DNA of 43,082 nucleotides, taken from Acidobacteriota bacterium. GTDB lineage: Bacteria; Acidobacteriota; Vicinamibacteria; Vicinamibacterales; UBA2999. This document shows, one piece after another, positions 16,191 to 22,629 of this stretch. The translations under genes and the position numbers were made by a program. Every line of letters starts with the position of its first letter. Position 1 is the first letter of the stretch. The DNA lies in NCBI GenBank assembly GCA_027622905.1, contig JAQBVV010000011.1, forward strand, positions 1 to 43,082, written 5' to 3'. The notes beneath the pieces were generated by a model. That model worked only from the letters and a program-made list of their open reading frames with translations. It was not told the DNA's origin and did not search any database.

Positions 16191-17407
16191 GGAATCTCCC
16201 ATCCGCTCACGAATTCAAGCTCGATTTCCGCTTCCCTCACCGCGCGGTCGAGCGTGGTCTGACGCACGCGCGCCGACGCGCCGACGCGATAGGCGTCCAG
16301 CAGTTCGAGTATGCCGCGCTCCCCGGCGTCGTAACTGACGAGCGCGATCCGCTCGATCTCCTCGGCGTTGGCTGTCACGGCCGTGCGGTAGCCGGCCGCA
16401 CTGTCGCGCCGGGCCATCAGCGTGTCGCGCCATCCGGCGATCTGCGCGCGCAGGTCAAGTCGAAGCCGCTCCGTCTCCGCGCGAACCTGCGCCGCGCGCG
16501 CCACGGCGGCCGCGCGTTCGGGCCTGGCGCGGTCGAAGAGTGGCACGCTGACATGCACGCTCACCACGGTCCCGATGTCTCCTGTCCCGGCATTGGACGA
16601 CTTCGTACCCGCCACCAGCTCAGGCTCGGGAAGAGCCCGGCGCCCTGCTGCACGTTCAGCCAACGCGGCGGCCTCAAGTTCGTGCCCGAGCGCAAGGAGT
16701 GCGGGCCGCGCTGCCTCGGCCCGAACGATCAGCTCCCCCAGCGGCGGCGGAATCTGCGCCTGTCGTACGGTTGCCACGGCTTCCACGATCCCGTCAGGTG
16801 CCGATGGAAAGAAACTCACCAGCGCCGCCTGAGCGCGTGCCCGCTCGGTTGCTGCGGCGGCACGGTCGGCCTCGACGTCGATCGCCTCGCGGTCGGCCCG
16901 TAGTCGATCGAATCCAGCGGACTCGCCAGCGGCCTCCCTGCGTCCGAGCACCTCGGCCAGATCACGAAGGCGATCTCTGCTGCGGACCAGTTCACGTTCC
17001 CTGGTCTGGGCTGCCCAGAGATCCGAGAATGCCAGCCTGAGGTCGGCGCGAAGGCGACGAATCTCGTCATCGACCCGGCTGCTGACGGCCTCGACCCGCT
17101 GCGAGGCCGCGCGCACATCGAGACCGCGACGCCCGGTCAGGGGCAGCACCTGAGAGATCAAGAACATGTTCTCCGAGACGCCGACGACCGACTCGCGGTT
17201 GTACGTCAACCGCGGATTCGGCCATCGCCCGGCGGCCAGGACCTCCGCGCGTGCGACGTCGACCGCCGCGAGGACAGCCTGCACGCGCGGACTCTCGATC
17301 GAGAGTCGCGCCAGCGCCTGCGATTCCGTCAGGGACAACGTTTGAGCACCGACGCCGACCGGCAGGAGCACGCCAGCAAGCGTGGCGCACGCAACAAGCA
17401 CGCGCAT
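16187..17407 (-). CDS. TolC-family outer-membrane efflux channel
   Basis: This 406-residue protein matches the outer membrane channel of RND pumps (OEP/TolC family). It has a signal peptide (MRVLVACATLAGVLLPVGVGA) followed by LSLTESQALARL, then two repeats of long Ala/Arg/Glu-rich helices with the family phrase WPNPRLTYNRE. The start at 17407 is preceded by GAGGTG; the open frame continues upstream to 17737 but that part is Arg/Pro-rich and lies opposite or beside the His-rich gene, so it is not coding here. The stop codon overlaps the adaptor start by four bases. The order channel-adaptor-pump is typical of CzcCBA/CusCBA operons. Confidence 0.9.
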   Translation of the reverse strand: MRVLVACATLAGVLLPVGVGAQTLSLTESQALARLSIESPRVQAVLAAVDVARAEVLAAGRWPNPRLTYNRESVVGVSENMFLISQVLPLTGRRGLDVRAASQRVEAVSSRVDDEIRRLRADLRLAFSDLWAAQTRERELVRSRDRLRDLAEVLGRREAAGESAGFDRLRADREAIDVEADRAAAATERARAQAALVSFFPSAPDGIVEAVATVRQAQIPPPLGELIVRAEAARPALLALGHELEAAALAERAAGRRALPEPELVAGTKSSNAGTGDIGTVVSVHVSVPLFDRARPERAAAVARAAQVRAETERLRLDLRAQIAGWRDTLMARRDSAAGYRTAVTANAEEIERIALVSYDAGERGILELLDAYRVGASARVRQTTLDRAVREAEIELEFVSGWEIP

Positions 17408-17465
17408 AACACCTCGAATGGGAAAAAGAGAAACAGGCAGACGGCGACGACGCCGTCGAGTCAGA

Positions 17466-17873
17466 TCAGGACAGAAAGGGGGGCGGGGCGCGGGATCCGG
17501 TCGACGAGAGACTCGGGGGGTCGTGACCGTGGACCACGCGAAGCGGGTCATGCGCAGCCGCTTCGGCCGGCACCTCGACATCCACGGACGCGACCACGGC
17601 CGGCGGCACATCGAACGAGGCTTGCGCCACCGCGACAAACAACTGCAACGAGACGGCGCCCTCGGACTCGCGATCGTCAAGCTCCACCCCCCCGGGGACC
17701 ACGCCGTCGCGCGGTCCGTGCCCGTGGGTATGCCCACCCCAGTGCGCGTGAATCTCAGGCGCGTCGTGGTGATCCGTACCGACCAGAGGCGAATGCGCGT
17801 GCAGGAGCGGTGCGCTGAGTGCGCCGAGGGGGATGGCGAGCGACAGAGTGACGGCCGTCAGTGCCCTGCGCAT
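17466..17873 (-). CDS. Exported His-rich protein, probable metal binder
   Basis: This 135-residue protein has a signal peptide (MRRALTAVTLSLAIPLGALSA), then a histidine-rich stretch (HAHSPLVGTDHHDAPEIHAHW followed by GGHTHGHG), then a hydrophobic/valine-rich segment and a short His pair (VVHGHD). About a dozen histidines in 40 residues suggest binding of a divalent metal such as nickel, cobalt or zinc in the periplasm. The ATG at 17873 fits the signal peptide but has GGAGG only one base away. A GTG at 17930 overlaps the previous stop codon and could be used instead. No family recognised. It sits between the membrane-anchored protein and the channel gene in the metal operon. Confidence 0.7.
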   Translation of the reverse strand: MRRALTAVTLSLAIPLGALSAPLLHAHSPLVGTDHHDAPEIHAHWGGHTHGHGPRDGVVPGGVELDDRESEGAVSLQLFVAVAQASFDVPPAVVASVDVEVPAEAAAHDPLRVVHGHDPPSLSSTGSRAPPPFLS

Positions 17874-17926
17874 GCCTCCATTCTTCGTGACTGGAGACGA
17901 GGCAGTCAAGTTGAAATCCCGCGATC

Positions 17927-18550
17927 TCACTGAAACATCTTGTTGATGACCGGCAGCCCGGTGCGGAACTCATGCGAGAGGTTGTAGAAACCCGCGGCGG
18001 TGAGCGTCACCGTGATCGGCTCATCGCTTAGATTCTCCCAGAACCACCCGTGAATGCCGGAAAAGGGCGCGGTCAGTGTGCCGGACGCCTGGCTCATGCC
18101 ATTCCGGAGTTCGTAGCTCTGCGCGTAGCCCTGAGGCGCGCCATCGGGCTCGGCGTGCAGTTCGTAGTTCACGGGGCCCGTCGCGGTCCAGCTATACAGC
18201 AGCGCCTCCCCCTGGTCGAGGCGATACTTGTACTCCATGCCTTCCCCGGCCGCCACGATGAACTCGACCGTTTCCTCCTGATAGCCCCGTTCCTGCGGAA
18301 CGATGATGGCAGCCTGGCCGGCGCCGGTGCCGGTCTCCTGTGCCGCAGCCTCAAGAGCGGCAACCTGCTGCCCCACGACACCGAGCTCCACAAGTCCGAC
18401 ACGAGCCCCGGTCCCCAGCGGATCGACACCGTACTCGGCTGGCAGCACGAACATCACGAGCACGAGGCCCGCCACCAGCAGCGCCGCCGCCGCCGCAACG
18501 GCGATGCGAGACCGGATGTCCGCGACCCCCACCTGTGCGTCATCGCTCAT
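17927..18550 (-). CDS. Single-pass membrane-anchored protein, HupE-associated
   Basis: This 207-residue protein has one N-terminal membrane helix (about residues 15-38), a short helical linker, and a periplasmic beta domain. Phrases such as LYSWTATGPVNYELHAEPDG and TAPFSGIHGWFWENLSDEPITV are of a type I recall being annotated only as transmembrane anchor protein. Tryptophan and aromatic residues are frequent. It starts four bases after the HupE-like gene, and its stop (TGA at 17927-17929) overlaps a possible GTG start of the next gene. Its role is unknown; position suggests it works with the permease. Confidence 0.75.
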   Translation of the reverse strand: MSDDAQVGVADIRSRIAVAAAAALLVAGLVLVMFVLPAEYGVDPLGTGARVGLVELGVVGQQVAALEAAAQETGTGAGQAAIIVPQERGYQEETVEFIVAAGEGMEYKYRLDQGEALLYSWTATGPVNYELHAEPDGAPQGYAQSYELRNGMSQASGTLTAPFSGIHGWFWENLSDEPITVTLTAAGFYNLSHEFRTGLPVINKMFQ

Positions 18551-18554
18551 GGCG

Positions 18555-19265
18555 TCACACCGCTGCCAGGAAATATCCGGACAGCTGATAGCCGACCAGG
18601 AGAAAACCACACGCCATCACCACGGCGTTGGTCGCAAACGCATGCTGAAGAAAGCCGCCTCGCGTTCGCCAGTAGCTCAGCCCGATGAGAATGCCCATCA
18701 GCGCCAGGCCCTGCCCGATCTCGACCCCGACGTTGAAGCTGATGATGTTGGCGACCAGACCGCTGGACGCCAGCTCGAACTCCTGGAGTTTCGTCGCCAG
18801 GCCGAATCCGTGGAACAGGCCGAACACCAGGACGGCCAGTCGCGTGTCCGGCTGAACACCGAAGAACCGTCTGAACCCGTCCATGTTCTCGAACGCCTTG
18901 TACACCACCGAAAACCCGATGACCGCGTCGATGATGTAGGGGTTGGCATGCACGCCTCCCAGTACGCCGACCAGCAGCGTCACGCTGTGCCCGAGGGTGA
19001 ACAGGCTGACGTACAGCAGCACGTCCTTCGTCCTGTAGAGAAAGAAGATCACGCCGACGAGGAACAGCAGGTGGTCGTACCCGGTGACCATGTGCTTGGC
19101 ACCCAGGTACATCAGCGCGCCTATGGCCCGGCCGTCGAGTCCCTGCAGGAACACTGCATCCTTGCCAGACACGCCGTGGGCCTCGAGCCCGATCGAACAG
19201 AGCGGCAGCACCATGAGGAGCGCCGCAAGAAGCCGAACCCGTCTATTGCCGCTGATACTGTGCAT
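18555..19265 (-). CDS. HupE/UreJ-family membrane protein, probable metal permease
   Basis: This 236-residue protein has a signal-like N-terminus and about six or seven membrane helices. The family landmarks are clear: HMVTGYDHLLFLVGVIFFLYR, LFTLGHSVTLL, VFGLFHGFGLA and SFNVGVEIGQ, each with conserved His, Asp or Glu in the membrane. HupE and UreJ proteins move nickel or cobalt for hydrogenase or urease, but no hydrogenase or urease gene is in this window, so here it is probably an envelope metal transporter linked to the RND system. The ATG at 19265 overlaps the cytochrome gene by 23 bases. It has no clear ribosome binding site, so translational coupling is likely. Confidence 0.88.
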   Translation of the reverse strand: MHSISGNRRVRLLAALLMVLPLCSIGLEAHGVSGKDAVFLQGLDGRAIGALMYLGAKHMVTGYDHLLFLVGVIFFLYRTKDVLLYVSLFTLGHSVTLLVGVLGGVHANPYIIDAVIGFSVVYKAFENMDGFRRFFGVQPDTRLAVLVFGLFHGFGLATKLQEFELASSGLVANIISFNVGVEIGQGLALMGILIGLSYWRTRGGFLQHAFATNAVVMACGFLLVGYQLSGYFLAAV

Positions 19266-19746
19266 GGCAGTCGTCGCAGGTTGTGTTGATGTCCACACCG
19301 ATCGCGAGAATCCCTTCGACGTCCTGAGCCTCGGCCGCATTGAGGGCGGTCGTGCCCGCGTCGATCATCGCCCGGGTGATCGTGAGCCAGTCACCGTCGT
19401 CCACGGCACGGTCGCCGAGCAGGAGCAGATTACCGGACTCGACCAGCGCCGCGGCGCTGTTGCCGATCACGGCCCATTCCTCGTCGGTTTGCGGAAGGAT
19501 TTCTTCAACGCCCTCGGCCGTGACGATGTACCCCACGGCGTTGTACACCACCGTCGCGGCAGGCCCCGTGATGCCGTCCATGATCTGTTTGACGCTGGCG
19601 ACCGGCTCGGCTACCGGGCCGCTGCTAACCGGGACGGCCATCCTGGTCGCGCGCGCACCCGCGATCACGAAGCCAATGCCGCTGATAAACAGCGCAGCGC
19701 TCACGACCAGCATCCACTGCACAATCCGCATGGTTCTCATGTCCAT
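19243..19746 (-). CDS. Membrane-anchored mono-haem cytochrome c
   Basis: This 167-residue protein has one N-terminal membrane helix (about residues 8-27) followed by an all-helical periplasmic domain. A single haem motif CDDCH (C157, C160, H161) lies at the very C-terminus, as in class II cytochromes c/c'. It is the first gene of the metal operon. Three in-frame ATG codons (19746, 19740, 19731) are possible. A TAGAAC box at 19748-19753 on this strand, seven bases before the one at 19740, would favour a leaderless start there. Its role beside a HupE permease is unclear: electron transfer to metal, or metal/redox sensing. Confidence 0.78.
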   Translation of the reverse strand: MDMRTMRIVQWMLVVSAALFISGIGFVIAGARATRMAVPVSSGPVAEPVASVKQIMDGITGPAATVVYNAVGYIVTAEGVEEILPQTDEEWAVIGNSAAALVESGNLLLLGDRAVDDGDWLTITRAMIDAGTTALNAAEAQDVEGILAIGVDINTTCDDCHAQYQRQ

Positions 19747-19903
19747 TGTTCTAGCACCACTCCGGGGAGTCAAGGAATCGGCGTGGCACCGTAGCAGGTG
19801 TGCGCTGGCAGATTTCGTGAGCACGTAGCTCCCGAGGCACCGCAGGCGGTCCCTCCTGCCAGGCAGCGCCGCGATGGCCTGCCAGGCAGCAGTGAAATCC
19901 GCG
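19747..19903 (-). promoter_or_regulatory. Promoter region of the eight-gene metal operon
   Basis: This region has no gene. It contains a 12-bp inverted repeat ACTCC-GG-GGAGT (19759-19770), a TTGACT box read on the minus strand next to it, and a TAGAAC box. The TTGACT-TAGAAC spacing is 14 bp, too short for an unaided promoter. Further upstream are two copies of CCTGCCAGGCAGC (19855-19867 and 19878-19890), each an 11-bp palindrome, 23 bp apart. A metal sensor could bind either type of site, but no regulator gene is adjacent. Confidence 0.5.
19855..19890. repeat. Twin palindromes CTGCCAGGCAG, 23 bp apart
   Basis: Two identical 13-bp sequences (CCTGCCAGGCAGC), each carrying the palindrome CTGCC-A-GGCAG, start 23 bp apart and so lie close to the same face of the helix. 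They lie downstream of the FMN-reductase stop and upstream of the metal operon. Confidence 0.7.
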
Positions 19904-20467
19904 CTACGTGCGCAACGTGACGAGCGCCGCCGTCCAGCGATGTAACTCGTCGAACATCGCGTCGGCGGCCTTGTCGTGCCGTTCGTTCGCCGCGAAGGCT
20001 CCCGACTCGTCGATCGCCTGCGCCACGAACGGAATCGGCACGGCCTCGACGATCGGGACGATCTTGAGCGCGGCGAGGGACTGCTTGGTCATCTGCACCG
20101 CCCGGATGCCGGCCGAGACGCCTCCGTAGCTGACAAATGACGCCGCCTTGTAGTTCCACTCGGAATATAGATAGTCGAACGCATTGACCAGCGCGGGAGC
20201 TGTCCCGTGGTTGTATTCCGGCGTGACGAACACGAAGGCATCGGTACCGCCCACGACCTCGCCCCAGGCCTTCTGCTTCTCGTTGTCGTACTCGCCGAAG
20301 CGCGGATGCTTTCGCTCGGCCAACATCGGCAGGTCCAGCTCTTTCAGATCGATCAGGTGCACGTCGAATCGCCCGTGTCGCCGGGCACGTGCGGCGCACC
20401 ATTGCCCCACCGGGAGACCCACGCGACCCTCACGCACGCTCGCCACGACGATCCCGAGTGAAAACAT
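19904..20467 (-). CDS. NAD(P)H-dependent FMN reductase
   Basis: This 187-residue flavodoxin-fold protein belongs to the NADPH-dependent FMN reductase family (chromate/azo/quinone-reductase like). The phosphate-binding loop is GIVVASVREGRVG near the N-terminus, and the flavin-contacting motif is VTPEYNHGTAPALVNAFDYL (about residues 80-99), followed by KAASFVSYGGVSAGIRA. It reduces flavins or quinones in the cytoplasm with NAD(P)H. It follows the secreted orphan gene at 20475 by seven bases and is probably cotranscribed with it. AGGGACC precedes the ATG. Confidence 0.92.
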   Translation of the reverse strand: MFSLGIVVASVREGRVGLPVGQWCAARARRHGRFDVHLIDLKELDLPMLAERKHPRFGEYDNEKQKAWGEVVGGTDAFVFVTPEYNHGTAPALVNAFDYLYSEWNYKAASFVSYGGVSAGIRAVQMTKQSLAALKIVPIVEAVPIPFVAQAIDESGAFAANERHDKAADAMFDELHRWTAALVTLRT

Positions 20468-20474
20468 CTGGTCC

Positions 20475-21128
20475 CTACGCCCCCTCGCCCTTGAGCATCA
20501 GCCCCATGTGCATTTCAGCCTGCTGGAGTCCACCCTCGCCGGTTTGCCAGCCCACTCGGCCGTCCTGATTCGCATCCACGCCAGCGTAGAGCTGCTCTGC
20601 CAGCCTGCTCAGCTCCGCCAGATGTGCGCTGGCCTCCGCCGCCGTCGTCGCCGACCGGATCTGCTGCGCGACGGCGAGCATCTCGTCAGCGCGCGCGACC
20701 ACGTTGTTGGCCGACGCCGCCACGTGCATCGCATGCGTCATGACATTGTCCGACGCGCCATCCGCCATGGCCGCCAGCCCGATGTGCTGCGCAACGCCCA
20801 TCGCCGCGCGCTTCACGCCGTACCCGAGTCCGGGCCCCTGCGCCTCGACGCTCGGATCCAGCGCGTGCAGGACGTGCCCCGCGTGTCGCTGCATTGCCGC
20901 GAGATCCCCATCGGAACTGACCACCAGTCCCGCGTGCTGCGCGGCCGTCCCCGCTTCAGCCACGGCGGTTGGCAACAGACCCTGCTCCATCGGCGCAGCC
21001 TGGAAACTGGTCGTCACATGTCCGATATGCGTCTTGACCATGTCCGCCTGTCGCGCGGCCACCACCCCGCCGCTCCCGAGACTGCCGACCAACGCGAGCC
21101 CGAACACGACGTACATCACGTTTCGCAT
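20475..21128 (-). CDS. Secreted helical protein with EF-hand-like loop, unknown function
   Basis: This 217-residue protein has a signal peptide (MRNVMYVVFGLALVGSLGSGGVVA, ending about residue 25). The mature part is almost entirely helical and Ala-rich, with histidines and methionines spaced along helices (HIGHVTTSF, MQRHAGHVLHAL, MTHAMHVAA, MHMGLML). Near the C-terminus, DANQDGRVGWQTGE resembles a calcium-binding EF-hand loop, with D, N, D and G in place but Thr where the twelfth-position Glu is usual. The spaced His/Met residues could instead bind a metal or haem. GAGGG precedes the ATG. I recognise no family. Confidence 0.8.
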   Translation of the reverse strand: MRNVMYVVFGLALVGSLGSGGVVAARQADMVKTHIGHVTTSFQAAPMEQGLLPTAVAEAGTAAQHAGLVVSSDGDLAAMQRHAGHVLHALDPSVEAQGPGLGYGVKRAAMGVAQHIGLAAMADGASDNVMTHAMHVAASANNVVARADEMLAVAQQIRSATTAAEASAHLAELSRLAEQLYAGVDANQDGRVGWQTGEGGLQQAEMHMGLMLKGEGA

Positions 21129-21212
21129 GATTGACCCTCACTGTTAAGAGAAGACATGACGGTAACACGGTCCTCCGCACGGGGCTTTCCGTCCGCCCCA
21201 TGTCTGCGACGT

Positions 21213-21869
21213 CTACGACGCGCCGGACGACACCGTGCGTGCCAGCCAGGCGCCGGTCAAGGCTCTGCTGAAGCTCTCCGGCGGCTGCGCGCCCGACACG
21301 GCGTGCCGGTCGTCGATCCGGTAATACGGGACGCCGCCGATACGAAGCTCCCGTGCCTCCCGACTATCTGCGGCAACCGCATCCGCATACGTGCTACCAG
21401 CCAGAACGCCAGCGGCCTCCTCGCTGTCCAAGCCGACCTCACCTGCGAGTACCGCAAGCGACTCCGGATCGAATACCGAGCGCTGTTCGGTGAAATGAGC
21501 ACGATAGAGGCGCTCAAGGAGCACCTGCTGCATGCCGCGCTCGCGGGCAAGACACAGCAGCCGGTGCGCGTCAACGGTATTTCCCGTGACCCCGCCAACC
21601 AGATGAAACTCCAGTCCCTCCTCGGCGGCCGTCCGCTCCATGCGGATCTGCGTCGCGTCAGCCTCGCTTCTGGACATGCCGTACTTGAACATGAGACGGT
21701 CCCGGTGGTCGTGCGCGGTGCCCCTGGCGCTCACCGGGTCAAGCTGGAACGAACGATGCACGATGTCGACCTCGTCACGATGCTCGAATCCAGCCAGAGC
21801 GCGTTCGAATCGCCCTTTGCCGATGTAGCACCACGGGCAGACGATGTCCGACCAGACGTCTATACGCAT
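21213..21869 (-). CDS. DsbA-family oxidoreductase, FrnE-like
   Basis: This 218-residue thioredoxin-fold protein has the DsbA helical insertion. The active site is C11-P-W-C14 in MRIDVWSDIVCPWCYIGKGRFE, a phrase typical of FrnE/2-hydroxychromene isomerase-like cytoplasmic proteins. The cis-proline loop is GGVPYYRID near residue 180. There is no signal peptide, so it acts in the cytoplasm on thiols or small molecules. The ATG at 21869 gives the family N-terminus; a GTG four codons upstream is an alternative. No clear ribosome binding site is visible for either. Confidence 0.9.
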   Translation of the reverse strand: MRIDVWSDIVCPWCYIGKGRFERALAGFEHRDEVDIVHRSFQLDPVSARGTAHDHRDRLMFKYGMSRSEADATQIRMERTAAEEGLEFHLVGGVTGNTVDAHRLLCLARERGMQQVLLERLYRAHFTEQRSVFDPESLAVLAGEVGLDSEEAAGVLAGSTYADAVAADSREARELRIGGVPYYRIDDRHAVSGAQPPESFSRALTGAWLARTVSSGAS

Positions 21870-22057
21870 CTGCGATGACACCCACGTGTTTCCGGGGCGG
21901 CGGAGTTGGTATCTCGATTCATCACCAGGCCACTAGGGTACAGCGACATCCGTGCCCGTCGCCCGTGCTGCGCGTGCAGTGGCATTCGACCAGCGATGCC
22001 TCGTCGCGCCCCGCTGGTGGTCCGATCTTCGTTTCCGCCTGTCCGGCGGTGGTGATA

Positions 22058-22077
22058 GTCCCCCCGGGCAGGGGGAC
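22058..22077. terminator. 7-bp GC hairpin in a gene-free gap
   Basis: GTCCCCC (22058-22064) pairs with GGGGGAC (22071-22077) around six bases. It lies in the 282-bp gap between the small Tudor-like gene and the DsbA-like gene, both on the minus strand, and may end the transcript of the former. The rest of the gap shows no gene. Confidence 0.4.
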
Positions 22078-22151
22078 GCCTGCCTACGGTGCCCCGGGAA
22101 CTGCGCTCATGACATCCGAGCTATGCCACGTGAACGATGCGCGAGCGGAGG

Positions 22152-22385
22152 CTAGCTCCCGGTCGCTGCGGCAGCCGTGCGCTTGGGTGCGGCCTTGCGG
22201 CGCGGGGCTTTCGCGCGAGGAGGGGCGACTGTCGAGGAACGCTCAAGCTTGACCATCGGTGTCGCGAACGTCCGTGGACCGTGCTCATCGAAATCGATCG
22301 TCGTGTGGTACTCGTTGGACGCGGCGACGGTGCCTGCGCCGTACTGCGGCTGTGAAACGCGGTCGCCGATCGTAAATAGTCGCAC
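22152..22385 (-). CDS. Small Tudor/CarD-like protein with basic tail
   Basis: This 77-residue protein starts at a GTG preceded by AGGAG. Residues 1-50 (FTIGDRVSQPQYGAGTVAAS, then TIDFDEHGPRTFATPMVKLER) have the pattern of the small beta-barrel that ends UvrD/PcrA helicases and begins CarD, a fold used to bind RNA polymerase. Here it stands alone, followed by 27 residues of Lys/Arg/Ala/Pro (KAPRRKAAPKRTAAAATGS), a DNA-binding-type tail. Acting on RNA polymerase or DNA is inference from fold resemblance. A TATACT box (22461-22466, minus strand) lies about 75 bases before the start. Confidence 0.75.
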   Translation of the reverse strand: MRLFTIGDRVSQPQYGAGTVAASNEYHTTIDFDEHGPRTFATPMVKLERSSTVAPPRAKAPRRKAAPKRTAAAATGS

Positions 22386-22460
22386 GGGGGCTCCTGTATG
22401 TGAGAAAGGCGCGCCGACGAACGTGCGCCCCTGGGCAAACGCCCCAAGAAGGCCTCTTCA

Positions 22461-22466
22461 GTATAT
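22461..22466 (-). promoter_or_regulatory. Possible -10 box of the Tudor-like gene
   Basis: TATACT on the minus strand, followed by GAAGAGG, similar to the box before the peroxiredoxin gene. No good -35 box. The rest of 22386-22629 shows no gene. Confidence 0.3.
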
Positions 22467-22629
22467 GCGATCTGAGCGCGCGCCCACGCCTTGCGCCTCA
22501 CGTCCGCAGCACCATGGCACGATGCGAGCCTCGGTCAAAAAGCACTGGCTGTCGGAGATGCGTCGCGTGATAGGGGTGCGTTGCGGCCCTGGCGGGACCT
22601 CAAGCCTGGAAGACTCGGGCCAGGCACAC

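Noticed and set aside
14715-16262. A 515-codon open frame on the plus strand opposite the adaptor gene
   Set aside because: The minus strand carries clear adaptor motifs in the same place; the plus frame is His/Arg-rich, without family motifs or ribosome binding site. Long antisense frames are expected in GC-rich genes.
17408-17737. Long N-terminal extension of the TolC-like gene
   Set aside because: The extension is Arg/Pro-rich and overlaps the His-rich gene; the signal peptide and ribosome binding site at 17407 mark the real start.
18555-19265. HupE-like gene as part of a hydrogenase or urease cluster
   Set aside because: No hydrogenase, urease or nickel-chaperone gene is in the window; the operon partners are efflux and receptor proteins.
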